DNA of 41,026 bases from Actinomyces oricola (GCF_004104015.1 NZ_RYFV01000003.1:1-41026), one strand, 5' to 3'. Positions 16,465-24,432 are shown, numbered from the stretch's first letter. Notes: generated from the sequence alone by a model not told the origin. Program-made: numbers and translations.

Positions 16465-18210
16465 TCACATTGATGAGGACCGGGCGGCGGGCAGGCTGAG
16501 AATCGTACGCAAATCGGTCTTGATGGCCTCGAGCCGGTCGGCGGCCGTACGGCGGGCCAGCTCCACCGGATCGGCCCCCACCGGGACAATGACTTCGCAA
16601 TAGCATTTGAGCTTGGGCTCGGTGCCCGAGGGGCGCACCACCACCCGGTCATTAGCCGCTGTTGTCCACACCAGGCCATCGGTGGCCGGAAGCGTACCGC
16701 CATTGCCGTCCGAGGCGCCGTCGAGCAGGTCAAGGGTCTTGACCACCGGGGATCCGGCCAGGTGGGTCGGAGCGCTGCCGGAGCGCAGGCGCTCCATGGT
16801 CTTGGTAATGAGGGACAGGTCGTCCACGCGCATGCTTACGGGGCTGGTGGCGTGCAGGCCGTGTGTGCGGGCCAGGCGGTCCATGAGCTCCAAGACGCTA
16901 CGACCCTGCTGCTTGAGCACGCTGGCCAGCACCGCCATGCGCACAGCCGCCGAGATTCCGTCCTTGTCGCGCACCATGGCCGGGTCCACGCAGTAGCCCA
17001 GGGCTTCCTCATAGCCGAAGACCAGGTCCGGTACTCGCGAGATCCACTTAAAACCAGTCAAGGTGCGCCGGTACTCCAGGCCGTGGGACTGGGCGATACG
17101 GCGCAGCAGGCGGGAGGAGACAATCGAGTTCGCCAGGACGCCGGTGCCAGTGAAGGCGGCCAGCTCGGCAGCCTGCTCGCCCAGCAGGGCCCCTACCTGG
17201 TCGCCGGTGAGCTGAAGCCAACCGCCGACCGCGTGCGGGTCGGGAATGGCTACCGCGCAGCGATCGGCGTCAGGGTCGTTGGCAATAACTAGATCGGCGT
17301 CGACCTGACGGGCCAGGGCGAAGGACAGGTCCAGCGCGCCGGGCTCCTCAGGGTTGGGGAAGGCCACCGTGGGAAAGTCCGGGTCAGGCTCGAACTGCTC
17401 GGGGACCACCACAATGTCCTCGAAACCGGCACGCGTCAGTGCTTCGCGGCACATGGGCCCACCCACACCGTGCATGGCGGTCAGCACGATTCGCAGCGGG
17501 GCGGCAGCACCCATGCGCGCGGACAGTGCAGCCCTCTCCAAATACTCCTCACGGATCGCGTTGCCCAGGATCTGCCATCCCGAGTCGGCCATGGGTACGC
17601 TCGCCAGAGGGCCGACAGCGGCAATGGCGTGGGCAATGGCGGCGTCGAAGGGGGGCACGATCTGGGCGCCCTGACCCGAGTCGGTCACGGCCCGCCCGCC
17701 GAGGTACACCTTGTAACCGTTGTCCTGCGGAGGGTTGTGGGAGGCGGTCACCATGACGCCGGCGTCGGCGTCCAGCCGGCGCAGGGCGAAGGCGAGCACC
17801 GGGGTGGGGCAGTGCTTCTCAAAAAGGAGAGCCTGCCCGCCGGCCCCGGTGACAACGGCGGCGGTGTCGCGGGCGAACTGCTCGGAGTTGTGGCGGGCGT
17901 CGTAGCCGATGACGACGGTGAATCCTCTGCCCAGGGTCTGGCGCAGGTAGGAGGACAACCCGGCGGCTGCACGGATGACGACGGCGCGGTTCATGCGGTT
18001 GGGACCGCCCCCCAGGCGCCCACGCAGCCCCGCGGTGCCGAAGGTGAGGGTGCCATTAAAGGCGTCGGTCAGGGCCGCTGTAGCAGAGGCGTCGCCCTTG
18101 TCGTGGCGGGCCATGAGCCCACTGAGCTCAGTACGCGTTGCGGGGTCCGGATCCTCGGCGATCCAGGCAGTCACGGCAGCAATGTCGAGATCGGAGGAGG
18201 TGGGGGTCAT
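16465..18210 (-). CDS. Phosphohexomutase (phosphoglucomutase/phosphomannomutase)
   Basis: Interconverts hexose-1- and hexose-6-phosphates. The 581-residue length is that of PgcA-type enzymes. The catalytic serine loop TASHNPP lies near residue 157, the Mg loop DPDADRCAV near 310, the sugar-binding GYEEALGY follows, and the phosphate-binding RPSGTEPKLKCY is at the C-terminus. Whether glucose or mannose is preferred cannot be read from sequence. I use ATG 18210 because the family begins here and TACCGT lies 7 nt upstream; a start at 18282 would add 24 unconserved residues. It is divergent from dapE. Confidence 0.93.
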   Translation of the reverse strand: MTPTSSDLDIAAVTAWIAEDPDPATRTELSGLMARHDKGDASATAALTDAFNGTLTFGTAGLRGRLGGGPNRMNRAVVIRAAAGLSSYLRQTLGRGFTVVIGYDARHNSEQFARDTAAVVTGAGGQALLFEKHCPTPVLAFALRRLDADAGVMVTASHNPPQDNGYKVYLGGRAVTDSGQGAQIVPPFDAAIAHAIAAVGPLASVPMADSGWQILGNAIREEYLERAALSARMGAAAPLRIVLTAMHGVGGPMCREALTRAGFEDIVVVPEQFEPDPDFPTVAFPNPEEPGALDLSFALARQVDADLVIANDPDADRCAVAIPDPHAVGGWLQLTGDQVGALLGEQAAELAAFTGTGVLANSIVSSRLLRRIAQSHGLEYRRTLTGFKWISRVPDLVFGYEEALGYCVDPAMVRDKDGISAAVRMAVLASVLKQQGRSVLELMDRLARTHGLHATSPVSMRVDDLSLITKTMERLRSGSAPTHLAGSPVVKTLDLLDGASDGNGGTLPATDGLVWTTAANDRVVVRPSGTEPKLKCYCEVIVPVGADPVELARRTAADRLEAIKTDLRTILSLPAARSSSM

Positions 18211-18223
18211 GGCCGTGACGGTA
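18211..18223 (-). promoter_or_regulatory. -10 element TACCGT of a leaderless promoter (phosphohexomutase)
   Basis: On the minus strand TACCGT (18223-18218) ends 7 nt before ATG 18210. The nearest purine-rich GGAAGG is too far upstream to serve as a Shine-Dalgarno. Confidence 0.45.
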
Positions 18224-18377
18224 CCTTCCGAACGCCTATGGTGACCTGAAGAGTGATGACACTCATGGGTGGCACTCGACACAGGTGTGTTGCGGTGAGC
18301 ATGGCTGGAAAGCCCATCGAGGCGCCCCTGGTTCGCGGTCCCGCCAGCGAGGCCGCCGGTCTCGGCCAGGCGCCGCC

Positions 18378-18389
18378 TACCCTGGGCCC
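18378..18389 (+). promoter_or_regulatory. -10 element TACCCT of a leaderless promoter (dapE)
   Basis: TACCCT at 18378-18383 ends 6 nt before ATG 18390, with no Shine-Dalgarno sequence. Confidence 0.5.
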
Positions 18390-19568
18390 ATGAGCGAGCC
18401 CACCACGCCGGTTTTGCCCGACCTCAGCGGCGACGTCGTCGACCTGGCCCTGGCCCTGGTCTCCATCCCCTCGGTCTCCGGCGCCGAGGCCCCCCTGGCC
18501 GACGCCGTCCAGAAGGCACTCGCCGCCCACCCCCACCTGGAGGTTCTGCGCCACGGCAACACGGTGGTCGCCCGCACCAATCTGAACCGCCCTGAACGGG
18601 TTGTCGTGGCCGGGCACCTTGACACCGTTCCAGTGTCTCCGCGCACCAATAACCTTCCCGGCCGCATCCAGGAGCGCAACGGCGAACGGGTTCTGTGGGG
18701 GCGCGGCAGCGTCGACATGAAAAGCGGGGTCGCCGTCGGCCTCCACCTGGCCGCCACCCTGAGCGCTCCACGGCGCGACGTCACCTGGGTGTTCTACGAC
18801 AACGAAGAGGTCACCAGCGACCTCAACGGGCTGGGCCGAACGCTTAAATCCCACCCCCAGTGGCTAGCGGCCGACGCCGCCATCCTCGGTGAGCCCACCG
18901 GCGGAGCCATTGAGGGCGGCTGCAACGGCACCTTGCGCCTGATCCTCACCGTCCACGGCACCGCCACCCATTCGGCCCGCGCCTGGCGGGGCGTCAACGC
19001 CGTCCACGCCGCTGCGCCCCTCATTGAGCGCGTCGACACTGCCCCGATGCGTGACGTGGAGGTCGAGGGCCTCGTGTTCCGCGAGAGCTTCTCCGTGGTC
19101 GCCATCGAGGCGGGCATCGCCACCAACACTGTGCCCGACCGCTGCAAGCTAACCGTTAACTACCGCTTCGCCCCGGACCTGAGTGCCGAGCAGGCCCTGG
19201 ATCGCGCTCTGCGGATCCTGGCCGGGCAGGGGGCCAGGGTCGGGGCCACCGCGGCGGTTGGGGAGGCTCCGCCCGTGATCGCGGCCGGTGCCGGCACGGT
19301 CGACGTCCATATCGACGACCTGTGCGAGGCGGCCCGCCCCGGCCTGGACTCGCCTCTGGCCGTTGAACTCCTTGCGGCGGTGCGCACCCGTGGGGGAGGA
19401 GTGGGTCCGAAATACGGCTGGACCGATGTCGCCCGTTTCTCTGCCGTGGGCATCCCCGCGGTCAACCTGGGCCCTGGCGACCCCATGCTCTGCCACACCG
19501 ATGACGAGCACTGCCCAGTGGCCCAGATCCAGGCCGTCACCGAGATTCTGCGCGAATGGTTGACGTGA
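18390..19568 (+). CDS. dapE: Succinyl-diaminopimelate desuccinylase
   Basis: Removes succinate from N-succinyl-L,L-diaminopimelate in lysine and cell-wall precursor synthesis. This is a 392-residue M20 metallohydrolase. Metal ligands and catalytic residues are in order: His76 (AGHLDTVP), Asp109 (GSVDMKSG), Glu139/Glu140 (YDNEEV), GEPTGG near 168, and His369 (LCHTDDEHC). The insert dimerisation domain begins at NGTLRLILTVHGTATHSARAW. The start is ATG 18390 with TACCCT 6 nt upstream. Other M20 peptidases are possible, but GRGSVDMKSG with NEEV is the actinobacterial DapE pattern. Confidence 0.9.
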   Translation: MSEPTTPVLPDLSGDVVDLALALVSIPSVSGAEAPLADAVQKALAAHPHLEVLRHGNTVVARTNLNRPERVVVAGHLDTVPVSPRTNNLPGRIQERNGERVLWGRGSVDMKSGVAVGLHLAATLSAPRRDVTWVFYDNEEVTSDLNGLGRTLKSHPQWLAADAAILGEPTGGAIEGGCNGTLRLILTVHGTATHSARAWRGVNAVHAAAPLIERVDTAPMRDVEVEGLVFRESFSVVAIEAGIATNTVPDRCKLTVNYRFAPDLSAEQALDRALRILAGQGARVGATAAVGEAPPVIAAGAGTVDVHIDDLCEAARPGLDSPLAVELLAAVRTRGGGVGPKYGWTDVARFSAVGIPAVNLGPGDPMLCHTDDEHCPVAQIQAVTEILREWLT

Positions 19569-19585
19569 GACGGCGCACCAATGGC

Positions 19586-19674
19586 GTCGACCCCGCGCGG
19601 GCGGGGTAGGCACCGCCCGCTACCCGGACGCCCGGGTCACCTACGGGTCGACCCCGCGCGGGCGGGGGAGGCAC
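19586..19674. CRISPR. Two-repeat type I-E-like CRISPR remnant
   Basis: Two 28-nt repeats lie at 19586-19613 and 19647-19674, exactly 61 bp apart and enclosing a 33-nt spacer (19614-19646). They differ at one base: T against G in the tail. Each begins GTCGA, contains the stem CCCCGC/GCGGGG around a GCGG loop, and ends AGGCAC. Repeat length, stem and period match type I-E arrays. No cas genes and no obvious AT-rich leader are present. The array starts 17 nt after the dapE stop. A REP-like palindrome pair is the main alternative. Confidence 0.6.
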
Positions 19675-19786
19675 GGTCTTTGCCCGGCCTGGAGCGACCG
19701 CCGCCTCGGCGTGACTCTCACCGCACTCAGGCGCCATGGCTGTTTGTTCTGGCGCGCGAGTGCTGCCGAACCCGCATGATGTGCCC

Positions 19787-20560
19787 ATGAATCCACGTGA
19801 GTCCTACCGCAGGGGGCCGGTGCTGCTGCGCGGCACCCAGATCCCCGAGCAGACCACGGACGCCCGGCTCCTGACCCATGACGGCGCCGAATGGCTCCAC
19901 GCCGACCCCTGGCGGGTACTGCGCATCCAGGCCGAGTTCGTCGAGGGCTTCGGCGCCCTGGCCGAACTCGGCCCCGCCATTAGCGTCTTCGGCTCGGCCC
20001 GCACCCGGCGTGAGGACCCCGCCTACGCCCTGGCCGAGCAGGTCGGTGCCGGACTGGCGCGCTCGGGCTACGCCGTCATTACCGGTGGCGGGCCCGGAAT
20101 GATGGAGGCCGCCAATAAGGGGGCTCACCAGGCCGGGGGCGTGTCGGTAGGCCTGGGCATTGAGTTGCCGCACGAGCAGGGCATGAACGAGTTCGTCGAC
20201 CTGGGAGTGCATTTCCGTTACTTCTTCGCCCGCAAGACCATGTTTTTGAAGTACTCCGACGGCTTCGTGGTTATGCCGGGAGGCTTCGGCACCCTTGACG
20301 AGCTCTTTGAAGCGCTCACCTTGGTCCAGACCCACAAGGTGTCCAGCTTCCCAGTGGTGCTCGTCGGGCAGGACTTCTGGGGCGGCCTGGCCGGCTGGAT
20401 CCGTGCAACCATGATCGAGACCGGAACCATCTCACCCGAGGATGCCGGCCTCTTCTACGTCACCGACACTGTTCAGGAGGCTCTGGACTACGTCGTCTCG
20501 GGCGCCAAGAAGATGCGTGCGGACGAGGCCGCCCTGGCCGCCAGGGCCGTCAACCGCTGA
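19787..20560 (+). CDS. LOG-family protein (TIGR00730)
   Basis: A 257-residue member of the lysine-decarboxylase-like/LOG family. Characterised members are cytokinin-riboside 5'-monophosphate phosphoribohydrolases that hydrolyse nucleoside monophosphates. The nucleotide-binding GGGPGMMEAANKGA (about residues 102-115) and the catalytic PGGFGTLDE (about 163-171) are intact. ATG 19787 is preferred to the in-frame ATG 19736 because conservation begins near it. A CATGAT hexamer lies 6 nt upstream, a weaker form of the leaderless pattern seen elsewhere here. A hairpin follows the stop. Confidence 0.88.
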   Translation: MNPRESYRRGPVLLRGTQIPEQTTDARLLTHDGAEWLHADPWRVLRIQAEFVEGFGALAELGPAISVFGSARTRREDPAYALAEQVGAGLARSGYAVITGGGPGMMEAANKGAHQAGGVSVGLGIELPHEQGMNEFVDLGVHFRYFFARKTMFLKYSDGFVVMPGGFGTLDELFEALTLVQTHKVSSFPVVLVGQDFWGGLAGWIRATMIETGTISPEDAGLFYVTDTVQEALDYVVSGAKKMRADEAALAARAVNR

Positions 20561-20563
20561 AGA

Positions 20564-20593
20564 GCCCGACCAACCCGTTCGGGGTTCTTGGGC
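20564..20593 (+). terminator. Terminator-like hairpin after the LOG gene
   Basis: GCCC and AACCC on the left arm pair with GGGTT and GGGC on the right arm around GTTC, a few bases past the stop codon. The stem is interrupted by a short internal loop and there is no T-tract. Confidence 0.45.
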
Positions 20594-20713
20594 GCACGGC
20601 GGATCATTCAGCTCAGACCCGGTCCGCGGCGCGCTCTCGTGCTGGCTTGCGACAGGTTCCGGCGTGTGCGTGGACTGCGCCACTCTCCTGTCGTACAGTT
20701 CGCGCCCATGCCG

Positions 20714-20719
20714 TAGAAT
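20714..20719 (+). promoter_or_regulatory. -10 element TAGAAT for the DUF3117 gene
   Basis: A good TAGAAT hexamer lies 51 bp upstream of the DUF3117 start. The leader of about 45 nt holds a strong Shine-Dalgarno. No clear -35 is visible. Confidence 0.45.
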
Positions 20720-20770
20720 GCGGGTGGCAGGGCGGTGAAGACCCGCGCGAATTCAACGAAAGGGGAGCAC

Positions 20771-20938
20771 ATGGCTGCCATGAAGCCCAGGACCGGTGAC
20801 GGGCCGCTCGAGGTCGTCAAGGAAGGCCGCTCCATCATTATGCGAGTGCCTCTTGAGGGTGGCGGTCGCCTGGTCGTCGAGATCACCCCGGACGAGGTCA
20901 AGGCGCTTGGTGACGCCCTAGCCACCGTGAAGATCTAA
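20771..20938 (+). CDS. DUF3117 family small protein
   Basis: A 55-residue protein of unknown function that is highly conserved in actinobacteria under the name DUF3117. The hallmark start AAMKPRTGDGPLEV is followed by GRSIIMRVPLEGGGRLVVEI and an acidic C-terminal helix. The start is ATG 20771, preceded by AGGGGAG about 4 nt upstream; an in-frame codon at 20735 would add unconserved residues. It stands alone between hairpins, which suggests its own transcription unit. Confidence 0.93.
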   Translation: MAAMKPRTGDGPLEVVKEGRSIIMRVPLEGGGRLVVEITPDEVKALGDALATVKI

Positions 20939-20992
20939 GACGCCACGCCTCCTGGCGGTGAGGCCGGAGCGCGCGCGAGTACAGCGGGTACG

Positions 20993-21029
20993 AGGACCAG
21001 GTTCCCCGAAGGTGGGGGTGCCTGGTCCT
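20993..21029 (+). terminator. Terminator-like hairpin after the DUF3117 gene
   Basis: AGGACCAGG (20993-21001) pairs with CCTGGTCCT (21021-21029) around a 19-nt loop. It lies 54 bp past the DUF3117 stop. Confidence 0.5.
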
Positions 21030-21074
21030 TGCGCGCATTGGCGGTAGAACGGCTCCGGCGGCGTTCGCCCCCTC

Positions 21075-21112
21075 AATGCCCGGTCCCGGCGCGAATGCCC
21101 GGTCCTGGCGCG
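21075..21112. repeat. Tandem 19-bp repeat
   Basis: Two adjacent copies beginning AATGCCCGGTCC lie at 21075-21093 and 21094-21112 and differ at one base. A third degenerate copy lies near 21159-21181. The stretch is non-coding, between convergent genes. I see no function. Confidence 0.6.
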
Positions 21113-21127
21113 CGGGCAGTAGTGATT

Positions 21128-21150
21128 CCCACAGGTCAGTGACCTGTGGG
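21128..21150. terminator. 23-bp perfect palindrome, probable bidirectional terminator
   Basis: CCCACAGGTCA (21128-21138) and TGACCTGTGGG (21140-21150) are exact reverse complements around a single G. In RNA this gives a CCCACAGG/CCTGTGGG stem. It lies between convergent genes, which favours termination. A protein-binding site cannot be excluded. Confidence 0.5.
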
Positions 21151-21235
21151 GCCGGCGCGCCCGGTGCCGGTGCGCGGGCAGCGCAGTGCGGTGAGTGCGG
21201 CATTGGACGCTGGGCTTGGATTGGCCGCGGGCGTC

Positions 21236-21874
21236 TCAGGACTGGCGCACGGTCACCAGGAGGCCGTCACCCACCGGCAGCAGGGCTGTGAGCAGTCCCT
21301 CGGCGTCGCGCAGGAACTTCCCCAGCTCGCGGGCTGTCACCGTCACCGGGTCGCGGCGGGCGGGGTCGGCAACATGGTCGTTCCACAGGGCGCGTGTCAC
21401 CGCCAGTACTCCACCGACCCGCAGCATTCGTACAGCTCCGCCGATCAGGCCCGCCGCCTCCTCCGGGGGCACGTCGAGGACCACCATGTCGTAGGAGCGC
21501 GAGGCCATGCGCGGCATGACATCCGAGGCCCGCCCCCGAATGACGCGGATCCGCGAGGAGGCGTAGCCGGCGGCGTCGAAGGCGCGGCGAGCCTCCAACT
21601 GGAGTTCGGGCTCAATGTCAATGGTGGTGAGTACGCCGTCACCGCCCATGCCCCCGAGTAGCCACAGCCCGGAGACCCCTGTGCCCGTGCCGATCTCGGC
21701 GACGGACTTCGCCCCCACCGAGGCGGCCAGCACCCGCAGCGCGGCGCCGGTGCCCGGTGAGACCGGTGAAATGCCCAGCTCCATCCCGCGCATCCGCGCC
21801 TGTGCCGTGGGCTCGTCCTCCGTGAGGAACTCCTCCGTGTAGGACCAGCTCAGGGTCTTGTCCGCACTCACCAT
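21236..21874 (-). CDS. SAM-dependent O-methyltransferase (Rv1220c-like)
   Basis: A 212-residue class I methyltransferase of the catechol/caffeoyl-CoA O-methyltransferase group. The SAM-binding motif VAEIGTGTGVSGLWLL, acidic loop TTIDIEPE and VVLDVPPEEA are in order. ATG 21874 is used because GGAAAGG lies just upstream and conservation starts with SWSYTEEFLTEDE; an upstream in-frame start at 21925 adds 17 unconserved residues. It is divergent from tatB. In mycobacteria the homologue also lies close to tatB and mrp, with sigE-region genes between; none are here. The substrate is unknown. Confidence 0.87.
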   Translation of the reverse strand: MVSADKTLSWSYTEEFLTEDEPTAQARMRGMELGISPVSPGTGAALRVLAASVGAKSVAEIGTGTGVSGLWLLGGMGGDGVLTTIDIEPELQLEARRAFDAAGYASSRIRVIRGRASDVMPRMASRSYDMVVLDVPPEEAAGLIGGAVRMLRVGGVLAVTRALWNDHVADPARRDPVTVTARELGKFLRDAEGLLTALLPVGDGLLVTVRQS

Positions 21875-22020
21875 GTGACCTTTCCACGTCGCCTGCGCCC
21901 GCCCGGGTGCCGTGCCGGCCCCCATTGTTCCAGGTCGCCCGTGCAGCCGGGAGCACCGTCAGTAGCGATCCGAGCTTGCTGGACCAAAGGGCGCAGTACG
22001 AGAGAGCCTGGCGTGGTCCC

Positions 22021-22033
22021 TATACTGTGCCCC
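22021..22033 (+). promoter_or_regulatory. -10 element TATACT of a leaderless promoter (tatB)
   Basis: TATACT at 22021-22026 ends 7 nt before GTG 22034, with no Shine-Dalgarno. Confidence 0.55.
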
Positions 22034-23017
22034 GTGGCAGGTATCTCTGGCAATGAGTTCATAGTCCTCATCCTTGTGGCGGTGATCGTCGTCGGTCCGC
22101 AGCGCCTGCCCGAGTACACGCGCAAGCTCACCCAACTCATCCGTCAACTGCGCGTCTTTCTTGACAATGCCAAGACGCAGATCGCGGAGGAGGTCGGCCC
22201 CGAACTGGGCGACCTCAACCTCGCCGACCTCGACCCGCGCAACTACGACCCGCGCAAGATCGTGCGCGACGCCCTGGGCGAGGATCTTGACGCCATTCGC
22301 AGAGACCTGACCACCCCCATTAAAGCCGTGACTGACGCCGCTAAGGAGTCCTCGCAGGAGGCGGTGCGCTCTGTGACCGACGTGGTGCGGAAGGAGCGAA
22401 CGGACACCCTGTCCAAGCGCATTGAGGGCATTGAGGACAAGGTTGAGGACAAGGCGGTGCAGGGCAGGCAGAGCACCCTCCCGGCGAACAACGAGCCCGA
22501 CCCGGATGCCAAAACCCCGGAGTCTGAGAGTCAGACCGGCCCCAATGAGTCCTCGGCGCCCGACCACGTGCAAGGTCCCCAGGAGGGGGCCGCGGCTGAG
22601 ATCCCCCAGGAGGGGGCCGCGGCCGGGAGCCCCCAGGGCCCCCAGGAGGGGGCCGCCGCTGAGGGCGGGCGGCTCAAGGACGGGCCCGCCGGTGCGGAGG
22701 GCGACTCCGCGGGGCGCAGTAGTGAGTCGGTGGAGGCATCCGCTGGGGATGGTGACCTTGACTCGGCCAAGGCCGCCAATGCGCCAGACGAGCCGGCCGC
22801 TGGCGGTAAGTCCGCTGATGGTGAGCCAGCTGATGCTGCTGCGGTGGCAGCGGCATCGAGTGCTGCCGCGGCGGCAGTGCCGTCAAGCCTGACCAAGGCG
22901 CCTGCGGCTTCTGACGCCGCTTTGACGCGGCCGGTGTCACCGCGCGAGATCGTGCGGGCGGCCAACGCCGCGGCCCGCACTCGCGCTGAGGCCGCAACTG
23001 TCACGGTCGACGCCTGA
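22034..23017 (+). CDS. tatB: Sec-independent (Tat) translocase protein TatB
   Basis: Part of the TatBC receptor that binds twin-arginine signal peptides at the inner membrane. GTG 22034 is the start because the N-terminal transmembrane helix begins at once and carries the conserved Glu8 (SGNEFIVLILVAVIVVGPQRLP). An amphipathic helix follows (YTRKLTQLIRQLRVFL). The 327-residue protein is roughly twice the usual TatB length. The excess is a low-complexity Ala/Glu/Pro tail from about residue 150, with a PQEGAAA repeat. It is monocistronic and convergent with mrp. TatA and TatC are not in the window. Confidence 0.88.
   Translation: MAGISGNEFIVLILVAVIVVGPQRLPEYTRKLTQLIRQLRVFLDNAKTQIAEEVGPELGDLNLADLDPRNYDPRKIVRDALGEDLDAIRRDLTTPIKAVTDAAKESSQEAVRSVTDVVRKERTDTLSKRIEGIEDKVEDKAVQGRQSTLPANNEPDPDAKTPESESQTGPNESSAPDHVQGPQEGAAAEIPQEGAAAGSPQGPQEGAAAEGGRLKDGPAGAEGDSAGRSSESVEASAGDGDLDSAKAANAPDEPAAGGKSADGEPADAAAVAAASSAAAAAVPSSLTKAPAASDAALTRPVSPREIVRAANAAARTRAEAATVTVDA
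22577..22659 (+). repeat. In-frame repeat in the tatB tail
   Basis: CCCCAGGAGGGGGCCGC occurs at about 22577, 22604 and 22640 and encodes PQEGAAA three times. The unit lengths (27 and 36 bp) are multiples of three, so copy changes keep the frame. Confidence 0.75.
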
Positions 23018-23134
23018 GATCTCAAGACGGAGACAGGACAACAACTAGGGGGCAACTGAGGGCTAGGGGCAGCACTGCGGTCCGCCTCACCCCACCGTCC
23101 ACCGTGCCGGTTGGAATCCCGGCCCGACCGTCCT

Positions 23135-24280
23135 TCAGGACACCGGGGACACGCCCAGCTTGCGCCCCGCCAGGCCCCGTGCGCGGTGCGCCAGCCGGCC
23201 TGCCACGGTACTCAGCTCCAGGGCCGCCGGGGCGTCGGCCTCCGGCTTGCCCTGGGCGGCAACCGTGGCTGGAACGCCCGCATCCGATCCCTGGCGCAGC
23301 TTAATGTCCAAGGGAAGCTGGGCCAGCAGGGGCACCTCGTAGCCGAGCCTGCGGGACAGGGAGTCGCTAACCTCCCTCCCGCCGCCGGAGCCGAAGATCT
23401 CAATACGGGAACCATCGGGCTGCGGCATGTAGGACATGTTTTCAATGACGCCGACCACCCTCTGGTGGGTCTGGACGGCGATGAGGCCGGTGCGTTCGGC
23501 GACCTCCGCCGCCGCGGTCTGCGGGGTGGTCACCACCAGGATCTCGGCGCCGGGCAGGAGCTGGGCCACCGAGATGGTGACATCGCCCGTTCCCGGGGGC
23601 AGGTCGAGGAGAAGAACGTCGAGGTCCCCCCAGAAAACGTCGGAAAGGAACTGCTGGACAGCCCGATGCAACATGGGGCCGCGCCACACCACCGGCTGCT
23701 TGTCCTCGACGAACATGCCAATGGAGATGACCTTCACTCCGTGGGCCACCGGCGGGATGATCATGCCATCAAGCTGCGTGGGGGTGCCATGGACGCCCAT
23801 CATCCGTGGAATGGAAAATCCGTAGATGTCGGCGTCGACCACACCCACGCTCAGGCCCCGAGCGGCCAATGCGGCCGCCAAGTTGGCCGTCACCGAGGAC
23901 TTGCCGACCCCTCCCTTACCCGAGGTCACCGCGTAAACGCGGGTGAGGCTGCCGGGCTGGGCGAAGGGGATCGTCGGCTCGGCTGCGCCCCCGCGCAGGC
24001 GCGAGCGCAGCTCGGCGCGCTGCTCGTCGTTCATGGCGCCCATGCGCACCTCGATACCGGTGACCCCCTCGACGGCGCCCACTTCCTTGTGAACATCGCT
24101 GGAGATCGTGTCCTTCATAGGGCATCCCGGCACAGTGAGCAGAATTCCTATACGCGCCACGCCGTCGTCGGAGATCTCAATAGAGTCGACCATCCCCAGG
24201 TCGGTGATGGGGCGGCGGAGTTCGGGGTCGATGACCCGGGTCAGGGCCTGTAGGACAGCATCGCGTGTGGGGTTGGCCAT
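23135..24280 (-). CDS. mrp: Mrp/ApbC-type P-loop iron-sulfur carrier
   Basis: A 381-residue Mrp/NBP35-family ATPase thought to deliver Fe-S clusters. An N-terminal MIP18/DUF59 domain (about 1-100, with the GCPMKDT motif holding a Cys) precedes the deviant Walker A SGKGGVGKSS (about 120). DADIYGFSIPRM, LLLDLPPGTGDV and VIENMSYM follow. The C-terminal CxxC that binds the cluster in many Mrp proteins is absent; PQPDGS occupies its place, as far as I recall the usual actinobacterial form. The start is ATG 24280 with TAGGAT 6 nt upstream. Confidence 0.93.
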   Translation of the reverse strand: MANPTRDAVLQALTRVIDPELRRPITDLGMVDSIEISDDGVARIGILLTVPGCPMKDTISSDVHKEVGAVEGVTGIEVRMGAMNDEQRAELRSRLRGGAAEPTIPFAQPGSLTRVYAVTSGKGGVGKSSVTANLAAALAARGLSVGVVDADIYGFSIPRMMGVHGTPTQLDGMIIPPVAHGVKVISIGMFVEDKQPVVWRGPMLHRAVQQFLSDVFWGDLDVLLLDLPPGTGDVTISVAQLLPGAEILVVTTPQTAAAEVAERTGLIAVQTHQRVVGVIENMSYMPQPDGSRIEIFGSGGGREVSDSLSRRLGYEVPLLAQLPLDIKLRQGSDAGVPATVAAQGKPEADAPAALELSTVAGRLAHRARGLAGRKLGVSPVS

Positions 24281-24292
24281 GAGCCCATCCTA
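24281..24292 (-). promoter_or_regulatory. -10 element TAGGAT of a leaderless promoter (mrp)
   Basis: On the minus strand TAGGAT (24292-24287) ends 6 nt before ATG 24280, with no Shine-Dalgarno. Confidence 0.55.
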
Positions 24293-24363
24293 GAAGGTGA
24301 CGCGCTCAGCGCATCGTGAGCAGTGCCTCTCTGTGATTCGGCTTGAGTACCGGTTTCATATTG

Positions 24364-24387
24364 CGCGTCCAGCCTAGGCTGGACGCG
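24364..24387. promoter_or_regulatory. 24-bp perfect palindrome upstream of the acyltransferase
   Basis: CGCGTCCAGCCT (24364-24375) is followed directly by its exact reverse complement AGGCTGGACGCG (24376-24387). The centre contains TAGGCT (24375-24380), the same hexamer that acts as a -10 for other genes here. It lies between divergent starts (mrp and acyltransferase), so it is more likely an operator over a promoter than a terminator. The binding protein is unknown. Confidence 0.55.
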
Positions 24388-24432
24388 TTAGGTCGAGTCT
24401 CAAGTAGCTATGCGTGGATTGAGTTCTCTTAT

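Noticed and set aside
18282-18390. Longer N-termini for the phosphohexomutase (18282) and dapE (18285)
   Set aside because: Both extensions lie in the shared divergent promoter region and overlap each other; the TANNNT-spaced starts 18210 and 18390 explain both genes.
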